A stretch of 64,000 nt of DNA, taken from positions 1,426,001-1,490,000 of the forward strand of contig NZ_CP139300.1 in the NCBI RefSeq assembly GCF_034093315.1. Direction: 5' to 3'. The notes under the pieces were generated by a model. That model was not told the DNA's origin and made no database searches. It saw only the letters and a list, made by a program, of their open reading frames with translations. Positions 18,709 to 28,157 of the stretch are shown here, one piece after another. The position numbers and the translations under genes are program-made. The DNA is from Prochlorococcus sp. MIT 1314 (GTDB taxonomy: Bacteria > Cyanobacteriota > Cyanobacteriia > PCC-6307 > Cyanobiaceae). Each line of letters starts with the position of its first letter. The first letter of the stretch is position 1.

Positions 18709-19494
18709 CTAAATGTCTTTGGGTTGCATTGGACCATCAAGTTTTCCATGCCTAAATTGAAATACATAGGGATCATTACTCTCCTTGAATTCATCGATTG
18801 AACCTCCCCATCTAAATTTGCCTCCGTAAAGCATTAAAACTTTATCTGAAGTCCTTTCTATAGTACTAAGAACATGGCTAACCACAATAGATGATCCGTT
18901 GGCTTTATCATTTGTCTTATTTATTAAATCTTCAATTCTTGATGAGGCAATTGGATCAAGGCCCGCAGTCGGTTCATCAAAAAGTAATAAAGGTTTAGTA
19001 TTTGTATTAAGAGTTTGATCCGTAATTAAAGCTCTAGCAAAACTTACTCTTTTTTGCATTCCTCCGCTTAATTCATTTGGAAGTTTATTCTCAACATTAA
19101 ATAATCCAACCTCAGCTAAACATTCACTTACGATTTCATGGATTAACTTTTTAGATAGGTTTTTATTTCTTTTAAGAAGAAAACCTACATTTTCTTCAAT
19201 AGTTAAAGATCCTAATAATGCTGGGTTCTGAAAAACTAGTCTTACATCAGGAGGATTATTTTGATCTAACCTTAAATATTTCTGTTTCTCTCCAAATATT
19301 TTTAATTCTCCATCGGTAGGCAAAATTAGCCCTGCTAATATTTTTAATATAGTTGATTTGCCAGAGCCAGACGGGCCAACAATAGCTAATTTCTCTCCAT
19401 CATTAAGTACAAAATTTATTTGATTAAGCACATTAACTTGCCCCCAGCTTATTGACAGGCTTGTTGTTTCAACTGCACGCTTTGATTTTTTCAA
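18709..19494 (-). CDS. ABC transporter ATP-binding protein, MlaF-like
   Basis: This 261-residue ABC ATPase has Walker A GPSGSGKSTILKIL, the signature ELSGGMQKRVSFARAL and Walker B LLLFDEPTAGLDP, followed by a switch His (SHVL). The MQKR form of the signature and the pairing with an MCE protein place it with MlaF/Ttg2A/TGD3-type lipid transporters. It precedes the MCE gene by 5 nt in a two-gene operon. The lipid and the direction of transport are unknown. Confidence 0.9.
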   Translation of the reverse strand: MKKSKRAVETTSLSISWGQVNVLNQINFVLNDGEKLAIVGPSGSGKSTILKILAGLILPTDGELKIFGEKQKYLRLDQNNPPDVRLVFQNPALLGSLTIEENVGFLLKRNKNLSKKLIHEIVSECLAEVGLFNVENKLPNELSGGMQKRVSFARALITDQTLNTNTKPLLLFDEPTAGLDPIASSRIEDLINKTNDKANGSSIVVSHVLSTIERTSDKVLMLYGGKFRWGGSIDEFKESNDPYVFQFRHGKLDGPMQPKDI

Positions 19495-19629
19495 AACCTT
19501 TATTAAAGAAAAAGTTATCTTCTATTACATATTGCCTATTTTTAGGAATAAAAAAAAGGATGTAGTATTTGATTTATAATGAAAATATGTAGTTTTTTAT
19601 TTGAGAAAAAATAATTTAAGAGGTTTTTA

Positions 19630-21015
19630 ATGAATAAGCGTAAAAAAAGATTAAGAAGATATTATAAAAATTTTAAAAAGTCCAATTTTGTCTTTTTAGA
19701 CAAGATTTTAAGAATTATGAGTTGGCTCTTGCCAGGACTGGTAATTAAAAGATGGATGATTACATCTGCGATAGGATTTTTGACTACATTATTAGGCCTA
19801 GCAATTTGGACAAATTTAAGGCCAATTTATTGGCTTATTGAAATATTTTTTTGGTTAATGACAGTTTTAACTAGAGTCTTGCCTGTTTCATTATTGGGAC
19901 CATTAATTTTTGTTATTGGACTTTTATTAATAGGGATTGGGCAAAATAGAAGTATTAACTCTATTCAAAAAGCGCTTGTTCCAGAAAAAAATACATTTTT
20001 AGTTGATGCATTAAGAGTTAAGAGTAAATTAAAAAGAGGTCCTAATATTGTCGCAATTGGAGGAGGTACAGGTTTATCTACTTTATTGAAAGGCTTAAAA
20101 AATTACAGTAGTAATATTACAGCAATAGTAACTGTATCTGATGATGGTGGAAGTAGCGGAATTCTAAGAAAACAATTAGGTGTGCAGCCTCCAGGAGATA
20201 TTAGAAATTGTTTGGCGGCCTTATCAAACGAAGAACCCATCTTAACAAGATTATTTCAATATAGATTTTCAGGAGGAAGCGGTCTAGAGGGTCATAGCTT
20301 TGGAAATCTATTCTTATCAGCTTTAACAACAATTACAGGTAGTTTAGAAAAAGCAGTTCAAGCCTCTAGTAAAGTTTTGGCAGTACAAGGTCAAGTTTTA
20401 CCGGCAACAAATATTGATGTTATGTTGTGGGCCGAATTAGAGGATGGTGAAAGAATTTTTGGTGAAAGCAATATCAGCAAATCTAAAAAATTAATTTCTA
20501 GGATTGGTTACCTACCAGAAAATCCTTCTGCTTTACCGAGTGCGCTTGAATCTATAAAAGACGCTGATTTGATTGTTCTTGGGCCAGGCAGTCTTTATAC
20601 TTCTTTATTGCCTAATTTATTAGTGCCAGAAATAGTAGATGCTTTATTAAAAAGTAATGCTCCCAAAATTTACATAAGTAATTTGATGACTCAGCCTGGC
20701 GAAACAGATGGGCTTGATGTTTATCAACATATCAAATCAATAGAAAAACAATTATCAAATTTTGGAGTTAATACTCGAATTTTTAACGCAATTTTATCCC
20801 AAGTTCAATTTGAAAAGTCTCCATTAATAGACTATTACGAGAGTAGAGGGGCAGAACCTGTCCAATGTAATAAAGAGAAATTATTATCTGAGGGTTATTA
20901 TGTTCTACAGGCACCATTATATTCAAAAAGAATAACTCCTACTCTTAGGCATGATCCGAGAAGACTAGGAAGAGCAGTTATGTTTACATACCGTAAATTA
21001 AAGAAATTAAACTAA
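19630..21015 (+). CDS. YvcK/CofD-like protein (gluconeogenesis factor family)
   Basis: This 461-residue protein has two or three membrane helices at about residues 38-112 and then the YvcK/CofD-like domain, starting [17 protein letters not shown] and containing SDDGGSSG and [12 protein letters not shown]. YvcK homologues bind UDP-sugars and affect carbon metabolism and cell morphology in other bacteria. The membrane-anchored form is common in cyanobacteria. The 3' end overlaps the convergent ndhJ by 4 bp. No partner gene nearby helps define the role. Confidence 0.85.
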   Translation: MNKRKKRLRRYYKNFKKSNFVFLDKILRIMSWLLPGLVIKRWMITSAIGFLTTLLGLAIWTNLRPIYWLIEIFFWLMTVLTRVLPVSLLGPLIFVIGLLLIGIGQNRSINSIQKALVPEKNTFLVDALRVKSKLKRGPNIVAIGGGTGLSTLLKGLKNYSSNITAIVTVSDDGGSSGILRKQLGVQPPGDIRNCLAALSNEEPILTRLFQYRFSGGSGLEGHSFGNLFLSALTTITGSLEKAVQASSKVLAVQGQVLPATNIDVMLWAELEDGERIFGESNISKSKKLISRIGYLPENPSALPSALESIKDADLIVLGPGSLYTSLLPNLLVPEIVDALLKSNAPKIYISNLMTQPGETDGLDVYQHIKSIEKQLSNFGVNTRIFNAILSQVQFEKSPLIDYYESRGAEPVQCNKEKLLSEGYYVLQAPLYSKRITPTLRHDPRRLGRAVMFTYRKLKKLN

Positions 21016-21542
21016 TAAGCATCTTGAAGTTCATAGAAGTCTGGTTGAATATAGTCTTTCCTTAATGGCCATCCTCTCCAATCTTCAGGCATTAATAGTC
21101 TTTTAGGATTTGGATGATCAAGAAAATTTATTCCATACATGTCATATGTTTCTCTTTCTTGCCAATCACTTCCTTTAAAAATTTTATACAAACTAGGAAT
21201 TGATAAATCAGAATCTCGTTTCAAGAAAACTTTTAACCTGACTTCTTTAATCTTTTCGATTTTTTGTAAATCATCAACAGTTATAAAATGATAGAAACTA
21301 ACAAGATTTTTGCCTGGACCCTCATCATAGCCACCTTGACATTCAAGATAGTTGAAACCGTAATTTCTTAAAGCCGATACTGCTTCATATAATTTGCTAG
21401 GTTCTACAGAAATATTTTCTATTCCAATGTGATCATTAGCCAATGATTGATTTGGAATTCCATCTTTAGATAAAGATTGACTTACAAATCCTTCTTTTTC
21501 TATTGAAGCATCTGAGGATTTAGCTAAACCGTCTTTTTCCAT
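21012..21542 (-). CDS. ndhJ: NAD(P)H-quinone oxidoreductase subunit J
   Basis: NdhJ is the 30-kDa-type peripheral arm subunit of cyanobacterial NDH-1, which drives cyclic electron flow and respiration in thylakoids. The conserved core runs from about residue 48 and includes [20 protein letters not shown] and [16 protein letters not shown]. The first 45 residues form an extension rich in Lys, Asp, Ser and Glu with short repeats (KDGI, SQSL, NQSL). The start ATG overlaps the stop of ndhK by one base (TAATG), indicating coupling. It is the last gene of ndhC-K-J. Confidence 0.95.
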   Translation of the reverse strand: MEKDGLAKSSDASIEKEGFVSQSLSKDGIPNQSLANDHIGIENISVEPSKLYEAVSALRNYGFNYLECQGGYDEGPGKNLVSFYHFITVDDLQKIEKIKEVRLKVFLKRDSDLSIPSLYKIFKGSDWQERETYDMYGINFLDHPNPKRLLMPEDWRGWPLRKDYIQPDFYELQDAY

Positions 21543-22276
21543 TAAACTTGGTCTCTATTGATAATTTTAGTGTTTTCGCTGTTCTCAGATAATTCAATTA
21601 TTTTTTCTTTATTGGAGGAAGAGATAACATTTGTTGAAGTTTTATTTAAATATTCACCAGTATTTTCAGAGAAAACAAGATTCATTTCGTGATCTAATGT
21701 TAAGTACCTGTGGGTTTGCTCTGTTTTTGTCCGTTCTAGAATTGATTCATCGCCAACTTTTTTTCTTAATTTTATTACAGCATCAAAGATTGCTTCTGGT
21801 CTTGGTGGACATCCTGGAAGGTAAAGATCAACAGGTATCAATTTATCAACACCTCGAACAGCGGTAGTAGAATCTGCGCTAAACATACCTCCTGTGATAG
21901 TACAAGCCCCCATTGCAATTACATATTTTGGTTCAGGCATCTGTTCATAAAGTCTTACTAGAGCTGGAGCCATCTTCATTGTTACTGTACCTGCAACTAT
22001 TAATAGATCAGCTTGTCTTGGAGAGCTTCTTGGGACTAATCCAAATCTATCAAAATCAAATCTAGAACCAATTAGGGCAGCAAATTCAATAAAACAACAA
22101 GCAGTACCGTAAAGAAGAGGCCAAAGACTACTTAATCTGGCCCAATTATGAAGATCGTCTAGACTTGTAAGGATAATATTTTCACTTAAATCCGTAGTTA
22201 CTTGTGGTGCCCCAAGCGGATTACAGGTTCCTTCTCTGATTTCTCTGATTGCTTTCGGGGATAATTGTTGGTTCAA
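21542..22276 (-). CDS. ndhK: NAD(P)H-quinone oxidoreductase subunit K
   Basis: NdhK carries the terminal 4Fe-4S cluster (N2) next to the quinone site of NDH-1. The cluster cysteines are seen in [15 protein letters not shown] and [10 protein letters not shown]. At 244 residues it is typical for cyanobacteria. The last 45 residues (about 200-244) are a Ser/Asn/Glu-rich tail without obvious structure. It starts 4 nt after ndhC and shares one base with ndhJ, so the three genes form one operon. Confidence 0.96.
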   Translation of the reverse strand: MNQQLSPKAIREIREGTCNPLGAPQVTTDLSENIILTSLDDLHNWARLSSLWPLLYGTACCFIEFAALIGSRFDFDRFGLVPRSSPRQADLLIVAGTVTMKMAPALVRLYEQMPEPKYVIAMGACTITGGMFSADSTTAVRGVDKLIPVDLYLPGCPPRPEAIFDAVIKLRKKVGDESILERTKTEQTHRYLTLDHEMNLVFSENTGEYLNKTSTNVISSSNKEKIIELSENSENTKIINRDQV

Positions 22277-22280
22277 TTTT

Positions 22281-22643
22281 TTAACTCCATTCTAAAGCAC
22301 CTTTTCTCCATGCGTAAGCCAAAGCGATAACAAGTATTGCAATGAAAATTAATGCCTCAATAAATGCTAACAAGCCTAATCTATTGAAGGCAACAGCCCA
22401 AGGGTAAAGGAATACTGTCTCTACATCAAATATAACGAAAACTAAGGCGAACATGTAATAACGAATATTAAATTGTATCCATGCTCCTCCAATAGGCTCC
22501 ATACCAGACTCATATGTTAGTTTTCTTTCTCCACTTCTGCCTTTAGGAGCAACTATAAAATTAGTAACCAGAGCTAGTATTGGAACAGCGGCAGCAATTA
22601 TCAGAAAACCTAGAAAATATTCATAGCCAGTTAATAAAAACAT
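22281..22643 (-). CDS. ndhC: NAD(P)H-quinone oxidoreductase subunit 3
   Basis: This is a 120-residue membrane subunit of NDH-1 with three hydrophobic helices. The cytosolic loop contains [18 protein letters not shown], followed by [20 protein letters not shown], both diagnostic of subunit 3. It is the first gene of the ndhC-ndhK-ndhJ operon, transcribed away from the rubredoxin gene. The 76-bp gap to that gene must hold both divergent promoters, but no clear consensus elements could be assigned by eye. Confidence 0.96.
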   Translation of the reverse strand: MFLLTGYEYFLGFLIIAAAVPILALVTNFIVAPKGRSGERKLTYESGMEPIGGAWIQFNIRYYMFALVFVIFDVETVFLYPWAVAFNRLGLLAFIEALIFIAILVIALAYAWRKGALEWS

Positions 22644-22719
22644 TTTAAAAATTAATTTTGAATAAAATTCGCTTAATTAAGCAAAATCTTTTAAAGTTCT
22701 TAAAGAACAATAATAAACC

Positions 22720-23148
22720 GTGAGTGAAAACATTCAACCAGCATCTGAGGAAAACAAAATAGTTGAGAATTTTGAGAAAGAAAAACTTCTTAAATACTCA
22801 TCAGTAGTAGATTCTGAACAACCTACAATCAATTTAGAACAAAATAGATTCGAATGTAGAAGTTGTGGATACATTTATGATCCGTCTGAAGGAAATAAAA
22901 AATTAAATATACCCAAAAATACTCCATTTTCAGATTTAGATGGTAAAACATTTGCTTGTCCAGTTTGCAGAGCTGGAAAGAACTTTTATAAAGATATAGG
23001 TCCAAAATCTAAACCTAGTGGTTTTGAAGAAAATTTAACTTATGGATTTGGCTTCAATAGCTTGCCCCCTGGTCAAAAAAATATATTAATTTTTGGTGGT
23101 TTAGCATTTGCAGCTGCATGTTTCCTTTCTTTGTACTCTTTGCATTAA
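22720..23148 (+). CDS. rubA: Membrane-anchored rubredoxin for photosystem assembly
   Basis: The 142-residue protein starts at GTG. After an acidic N-terminal stretch, a rubredoxin domain binds one iron through CRSCGYIYDP and ACPVCRAGK (two C-x2-C pairs about 35 residues apart). A single C-terminal helix (ILIFGGLAFAAACFLSLY) anchors it in the thylakoid. RubA homologues in oxygenic phototrophs are required for photosystem II, and in some species photosystem I, accumulation. The order rubA-ycf48-psbEFLJ is conserved in cyanobacteria and supports an assembly role. Confidence 0.93.
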   Translation: MSENIQPASEENKIVENFEKEKLLKYSSVVDSEQPTINLEQNRFECRSCGYIYDPSEGNKKLNIPKNTPFSDLDGKTFACPVCRAGKNFYKDIGPKSKPSGFEENLTYGFGFNSLPPGQKNILIFGGLAFAAACFLSLYSLH

Positions 23149-23157
23149 TATATATAA

Positions 23158-24174
23158 ATGAAAAAAATTTTTACAAGCATACCAAATCTTCTCTTAACCT
23201 TATTTCTCTGCTTTATTTTGAGCAGTTGTTCATCTACAGGAGTTAAGTTGAATGATGGTAGTCCCTGGGAAACAATTCAATTTGAAGATCAGGCGAATGT
23301 CTTAGATGTTGATTTTATAGATAATAAAAATGGTTTCTTAGTAGGTTCTAATAGACTTATTATGGAAACGAATGATGGTGGAGAAACGTGGGAAAAAAGA
23401 GATCTAGATTTGCCAAGTGAAGAAAACTTTCGTCTATTAGACATTGATTTTAAAGGTGAAGAGGGATGGTTGATTGGCCAGCCTTCATTAGTAATGCATA
23501 CATTTGATTCGGGGAAAAATTGGACTCGTTTGTCCTTAGGTAATAAATTACCAGGGCAACCATATCTCATAACAACCGTTGATGATGGCATTGCAGAATT
23601 GGCCACGACTGCAGGTGCTATATATAAAACGACAGATAGCGGTGAATCATGGAATGCGAAAGTTGTAGATGCCTCAGGTTCTGGAGGGGTTAGAGATCTA
23701 AGGAGAAATACTAATGGAAATTATGTCAGTGTAAGTAGTTTGGGGAATTTCTTTTCAACACTTGATAATAATGATGATACTTGGGTCGCACATCAAAGAG
23801 CTAGTAGTAAAAGGGTTCAAAGCATTGGATTCAATCCTTCGGGGAATTTGTGGATGTTATCTAGAGGTGCTGAAATTAGGTTCAATGAAGAAAGTGAAGA
23901 TATCGAAAGTTGGTCTAAACCTATAGTACCAATTTTGAATGGATATAATTACCTCGATCTAGGATGGGACCCTAATGGAGATATTTGGGCTGGAGGAGGT
24001 AATGGGACTCTTATTGTAAGCAAAGATAAGGGTAAAACTTGGAACTCTGATCCAATAGCTTCTTCATTGCCAACTAACTACATTAAGATTATCTTTCTAA
24101 ATAAAGATCAAATTGACACTCAAAAGGGCTTTGTTCTTGGGGAGCGTGGTTACATACTTAAGTGGAAAGGATAA
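23158..24174 (+). CDS. ycf48: Photosystem II assembly factor Ycf48 (HCF136)
   Basis: This 338-residue lumenal protein begins with a lipoprotein signal peptide ending LSSC (Cys at about 24). The rest consists of repeated BNR/Asp-box-like elements such as [30 protein letters not shown] and [10 protein letters not shown], forming a seven-bladed propeller. Ycf48 binds precursor D1 and helps form the PSII reaction centre. It lies 9 nt after rubA and before psbEFLJ, all on one strand. Confidence 0.95.
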   Translation: MKKIFTSIPNLLLTLFLCFILSSCSSTGVKLNDGSPWETIQFEDQANVLDVDFIDNKNGFLVGSNRLIMETNDGGETWEKRDLDLPSEENFRLLDIDFKGEEGWLIGQPSLVMHTFDSGKNWTRLSLGNKLPGQPYLITTVDDGIAELATTAGAIYKTTDSGESWNAKVVDASGSGGVRDLRRNTNGNYVSVSSLGNFFSTLDNNDDTWVAHQRASSKRVQSIGFNPSGNLWMLSRGAEIRFNEESEDIESWSKPIVPILNGYNYLDLGWDPNGDIWAGGGNGTLIVSKDKGKTWNSDPIASSLPTNYIKIIFLNKDQIDTQKGFVLGERGYILKWKG

Positions 24175-24308
24175 ATTTAAATATGTATTTAAAAATAAAA
24201 AAAATCTTAATTTTGCATCAATTTAGCAACTGTCTGTAACCAAGCTCTTAATATCTTCGCAAACATATGATTTTACCTTGTAAGATCATAGAGTAAATAA
24301 TTGTGATT

Positions 24309-24557
24309 ATGGCCGCAGGATCAACGGGTGAACGCCCATTTTTTGAAATAATAACCAGTGTTAGATACTGGATTATTCACGCAGTAACACTTCCAGCAAT
24401 CTTTATAGCAGGCTTTCTGTTCGTATATACAGGCCTAGCTTACGATGCGTTTGGAACTCCTCGTCCAGATAGCTATTTTCAAGCATCTGAATCTAAAGCC
24501 CCTGTCGTTACTCAAAGGTATGACGCTAAGTCTCAATTAGATTTAAGAACAAAATAA
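24309..24557 (+). CDS. psbE: Cytochrome b559 subunit alpha
   Basis: PsbE, with PsbF, binds the b559 heme of photosystem II. The 82-residue frame starting [14 protein letters not shown] matches the family exactly. The heme-ligand His is in [11 protein letters not shown], within the single membrane helix. A GTG two codons upstream is in frame, but the conserved N-terminus favours ATG 24309. It is first in the psbE-F-L-J operon, 134 bp after ycf48, so it probably has its own promoter. Confidence 0.97.
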   Translation: MAAGSTGERPFFEIITSVRYWIIHAVTLPAIFIAGFLFVYTGLAYDAFGTPRPDSYFQASESKAPVVTQRYDAKSQLDLRTK

Positions 24558-24559
24558 AA

Positions 24560-24706
24560 ATGACTAATTCACAAGCTCCAATGCAGGCTGCAGAAGTCCG
24601 CGTTTATCCAATTTTTACTGTTCGTTGGCTTGCAGTTCACGCTCTTGCGATACCTTCAGTATTTTTCTTAGGTGCCATTGCAGCAATGCAATTTATCAGA
24701 CGTTAA
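24560..24706 (+). CDS. psbF: Cytochrome b559 subunit beta
   Basis: This 48-residue peptide, read by eye, begins [20 protein letters not shown] and continues with one helix containing the heme-ligand His ([13 protein letters not shown]), ending QFIRR. It starts 2 nt after the psbE stop, as in other cyanobacteria. Together with PsbE it forms the photosystem II cytochrome b559, needed for reaction-centre assembly and photoprotection. Confidence 0.97.
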
Positions 24707-24717
24707 CTTTATTCATT

Positions 24718-24837
24718 ATGCAAGTAAACGAAAATCCGAACAAAGTTCCTGTAGAACTTAATCGCACAAGCCTTTACCTAGGTTTATTATCAGTATTTGT
24801 TTTGGGAATCTTATTTTCCAGTTATTTCTTCAACTAA
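24718..24837 (+). CDS. psbL: Photosystem II reaction centre protein L
   Basis: This 39-residue peptide reads [20 protein letters not shown] followed by one helix and the terminal FSSYFFN, which is the conserved PsbL sequence. PsbL sits at the PSII monomer interface near QA. The frame is open further upstream through psbF, but only the ATG at 24718 gives the canonical N-terminus. It lies between psbF and psbJ in the same operon. Confidence 0.97.
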
Positions 24838-24846
24838 ATTAAAATC

Positions 24847-25041
24847 ATGAGTAAATTAAAAGGCCCTGATGGCAGAATCCCAGACAGGTTGCCAGATGGC
24901 AGACCAGCAGTAGCATGGGAAAGAAGGTGGACTGAGGGAACTCTTCCACTCTGGCTTGTTGCCACAGCTGGGGGTATCGCAGTTATATTCGTTTTAGGAA
25001 TATTTTTCTATGGTTCCTATAATGGAGTAGGTTCAGCATAA
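24847..25041 (+). CDS. psbJ: Photosystem II reaction centre protein J
   Basis: This is a 64-residue single-helix subunit. The N-terminal extension ([20 protein letters not shown]) is the picocyanobacterial form. [20 protein letters not shown] and [12 protein letters not shown] are conserved PsbJ. It is the last gene of psbEFLJ, 9 nt after psbL. Compared with chloroplast PsbJ (about 40 residues) the N-terminus is longer, as is usual in Prochlorococcus and Synechococcus. Confidence 0.96.
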   Translation: MSKLKGPDGRIPDRLPDGRPAVAWERRWTEGTLPLWLVATAGGIAVIFVLGIFFYGSYNGVGSA

Positions 25042-25081
25042 AATTCTTAAATTTTTAGGTTGTTTCTAATAATCTAAGATT

Positions 25082-25975
25082 TCAATAAGAATCTATAAAT
25101 ATCTCTAATTTTTCCTTTGTGGAATTAGGGATATTTTCTTTTTGGGTTATCAAGCCATCTTTTAATGAAAAATGAGACTTGCTTTTTGGTCTCTCTTTCT
25201 CAATAACTTTAGCCAATTCAGATATTATTTTATTAGCGACTTCAGTATTCGATCTAAGATTATCCAAAACCATCTCAACAGATACTTCTTGATGCGTTTC
25301 ATGCCAGCAATCATAATCAGTAACCATAGATAATGAGGAATAAGCTATCTCAGCCTCTTTTGCTAATCTTGCCTCCGTATGATTTGTCATTCCTATTATC
25401 GAACAGCCCCAACTTCTATATAAATTGGATTCTGCTCGGGTTGAAAAAGCTGGCCCTTCCATTGCTAAATAAGTTCCTCCTCTATGTAATTGTCTCCCGC
25501 CAGGAATATGTTTTTCTCCAACTTCACCCAATATTCTGGATAAATTTGTACAAAAAGGATCCCCCATAGTGACATGAGCAACTGCACCATCATTAAAGAA
25601 TGATGCAGGTCTATTTTGAGTTCTGTCTATAAATTGGTCAGGTACAACTATATCTAATGGTCTGATTTGTTCTTGAAGGGAGCCAACTGCTGATGGAGCG
25701 ACAATCCATCTTACGCCTATTGATCTTAGAGCCCAAATATTAGCTTTATAAGGAATTTCAGTAGGATTTAATCGATGTGTTCTTCCATGTCTTGGAATGA
25801 ACGCTATCTCTAAATTGCCAAGCTTATATACTCTTATTGAATCAGAAGGTTTACCATAGGGAGTATTGATTTCTATTTCTCTTAAATACTCTATTTGATC
25901 CATTGAGTAAAATCCGCTCCCACCTATTATGCCTAATCTTGAATGTTCAATTGGTAGTAAATGTTCTTTATTCAT
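25082..25975 (-). CDS. mtnP: S-methyl-5'-thioadenosine phosphorylase
   Basis: This enzyme phosphorolyses methylthioadenosine, a by-product of polyamine synthesis and other SAM reactions, to adenine and methylthioribose 1-phosphate. The 297-residue protein has LGIIGGSGFYSMDQI, the phosphate/ribose motif FIPRHGRTHRLNPTEIPY, and MEGPAFSTRAESNLYRSWG with IIGMTNHTEARLAKEAEI, all typical of MTAP/PNP family 2. The start codon lies only 10 bp from the divergent SelD-fusion start. A C-terminal tail of about 30 residues extends past the usual fold. Confidence 0.93.
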   Translation of the reverse strand: MNKEHLLPIEHSRLGIIGGSGFYSMDQIEYLREIEINTPYGKPSDSIRVYKLGNLEIAFIPRHGRTHRLNPTEIPYKANIWALRSIGVRWIVAPSAVGSLQEQIRPLDIVVPDQFIDRTQNRPASFFNDGAVAHVTMGDPFCTNLSRILGEVGEKHIPGGRQLHRGGTYLAMEGPAFSTRAESNLYRSWGCSIIGMTNHTEARLAKEAEIAYSSLSMVTDYDCWHETHQEVSVEMVLDNLRSNTEVANKIISELAKVIEKERPKSKSHFSLKDGLITQKENIPNSTKEKLEIFIDSY

Positions 25976-25985
25976 TTTGATTTAA

Positions 25986-28157
25986 ATGACGTTTAATCAT
26001 CTAGTACTAATTGGAGGAGGACATACAAATGTTCTTTTAATTAAGAAATGGTTAATGAGTCCGAAATTAATGCCAGAAATTCCTGTTTCAATTATATCCA
26101 CAGATTCTCATTTGGTTTATTCAGCGATGTTTCCATCGGTGATTTCAAAATCAATTTCTTTAGAAGAAAGTTTAATTGATATAAGATCATTAGCAAAAAA
26201 TGCAAAAGTATCTTTTATTGAAGAAGAAGTAAAAGATATTGATTTTAATTTAAAAAAGATTGTTTTAAGAAATAGACCACCAGTGAATTATTCGAAGTTG
26301 GTTCTTAATTATGGAAGTCAAACAAGAATTCCAAATGAATTTAAGTCACTAGTTAAAAATAAAAATGCTTTTCCAATTAAACCTTTTTTGAGGGCTTATG
26401 ACTTAATACAAAAAGAGGACATTTTTGATTCAGTTAATGAACTTCCATTTGTAATTGTTGGGAGTGGCCTTGCTGCAATTGAAGTATCATATGCTTTGAG
26501 AAGAAGATGGGAAGGTAGATCCTTAAAATTATTATGTGATTCAAGAAAACTTAATAATATAATTCTAAAAAGTTTACGGAATTCAAATATTGATTTAGTT
26601 GAAAACCTTGATTTTGATTGCGGCAAGATTCTTTTATGTACTGGAAATACATCCCCTTTATGGGCACAAAAAAAATTATTTGATTCGGATTCTAATGGCA
26701 GGATAATCACAAATCAGAATTTGCAGTTGAAAAGTTTCTCTGGAATCTTTGCTGTAGGTGATTGTGCAGTTTTAGATTCAGCAAAAAGACCAGCATCGGG
26801 AGTTTTTGCAGTAAAAGTTGTAAATACATTAGTCCAAAATCTAAAAAAGGATATAGAAGGGGGATCATTAAAAAAGTGGTTTCCTCAAAGGTTCGGGTTG
26901 CAAATAGTTAATATATTTCCAAGCCATCATCCAAAGGCTTTTGCTATTTATCGCAATTTTGTTTTTGGTCCTTCTTTTCTTTTTTGGATTTTTAAGCATA
27001 AAATTGACCTGAATTTTATTAACCAGTTCAGATCAAAAAGGCTAATTATGAAAAGTAGTGGAAAAAATATTTCATTGAATGATTGCAGGGGATGTGCCGC
27101 TAAAATTCCTCAGATTGTTTTGAATAAATCATTAATAGATTCTAGTTTAGATTCTTTTGCTTCATCCCCTGAAGATTCAGTTGAGATCTATCAAAATGGT
27201 CAAGATACTATCTTACAAAGTGTAGATGGATTCCCTGCTTTGGTGAGCGATCCTTGGCTTAATGCGAAAATTACTACTTTGCATGCTTGCTCAGATTTGT
27301 GGGCATGCGGAGCAAAACTTACATCAGCGCAGGCTTTAATATCATTGCCAAAAGTTGAAAGGGAATTTCAAAGTTACCTCTTTTCTCAATCCCTTCAAGG
27401 GATTAAATCAACCGTTGAGGATCATGGAGGCGAATTACTTGGAGGTCATACTTTCGAGGCAAGAAGTTTGGTCAATAAACCTTATTCATTAGGAATAGAT
27501 ATTTCTTTAACTGTCCAAGGCATCTTAAAAAATGGAGCAAAACCATGGCTTAAATCTGGAATGAATGATGGGGACATTCTTATGATGTCTAGACCTCTCG
27601 GAGTTGGGATTTACTTTGCCAGTCAAATGCAAAATATTAATATTTTAGGTAGTTCTTCTGAAATAATTAATAATTTAGTACAGAGTCAGCAATATTTGAT
27701 TGATGAAATTTATCTTTTTCAAGATCAATTTAAAGAATCATTAGTCAATGCTGCTACTGATATTACTGGATATGGATTTATAGGCCATCTTAAAGAGATG
27801 GTTGAATCATCTAATTTATATAGGGAAAGTAATAATTTAGAGCCTTTAAAAGTTTTTCTAGATTTATTAGCATTTAAAGCTTATCCTGGAGTATTTGATT
27901 TAATAAGAAAAGATATTAGAAGTACTCTCTTTGAATCTAATAAAGAAATTTTTGACACAATTTATGAAGGAAATCAGCAAAAAAGAATAATTAATTTCTT
28001 CAACGAAAATTCATTAGATAAAGAGACTTTTTACGAGAGAATATCATTACTATTGGATCCGCAAACATGTGGCCCCTTGTTGATTAGCTGCAATCGTAAA
28101 TTTGAAAATACTCTAAAAGATAAATGGTACAAGGTTGGAGAAGTTGTAAAAATGTAA
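25986..28157 (+). CDS. selD: Fusion of FAD/NADH dehydrogenase-like domain with selenophosphate synthetase (SelD)
   Basis: This 723-residue two-part protein has an N-terminal half (1-355) that is a type-II NADH dehydrogenase-like flavoprotein: GGGHTNVLL at 9-17, VGSGLAAIEVSYALRR near 158 and FAVGDCAVLDSAKRP at 255-269. The C-terminal half (about 362-723) is selenide, water dikinase: DCRGCAAKIPQ at 366-376, then the nucleotide-binding and AIR-synthase-like domains with ATDITGYGFIGHL. Cys370 and Lys373 occupy the catalytic positions; the second Cys of the usual GCGCK is Ala. Such fusions are known in cyanobacteria. It abuts the convergent cca gene without a gap. Confidence 0.88.
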   Translation: MTFNHLVLIGGGHTNVLLIKKWLMSPKLMPEIPVSIISTDSHLVYSAMFPSVISKSISLEESLIDIRSLAKNAKVSFIEEEVKDIDFNLKKIVLRNRPPVNYSKLVLNYGSQTRIPNEFKSLVKNKNAFPIKPFLRAYDLIQKEDIFDSVNELPFVIVGSGLAAIEVSYALRRRWEGRSLKLLCDSRKLNNIILKSLRNSNIDLVENLDFDCGKILLCTGNTSPLWAQKKLFDSDSNGRIITNQNLQLKSFSGIFAVGDCAVLDSAKRPASGVFAVKVVNTLVQNLKKDIEGGSLKKWFPQRFGLQIVNIFPSHHPKAFAIYRNFVFGPSFLFWIFKHKIDLNFINQFRSKRLIMKSSGKNISLNDCRGCAAKIPQIVLNKSLIDSSLDSFASSPEDSVEIYQNGQDTILQSVDGFPALVSDPWLNAKITTLHACSDLWACGAKLTSAQALISLPKVEREFQSYLFSQSLQGIKSTVEDHGGELLGGHTFEARSLVNKPYSLGIDISLTVQGILKNGAKPWLKSGMNDGDILMMSRPLGVGIYFASQMQNINILGSSSEIINNLVQSQQYLIDEIYLFQDQFKESLVNAATDITGYGFIGHLKEMVESSNLYRESNNLEPLKVFLDLLAFKAYPGVFDLIRKDIRSTLFESNKEIFDTIYEGNQQKRIINFFNENSLDKETFYERISLLLDPQTCGPLLISCNRKFENTLKDKWYKVGEVVKM

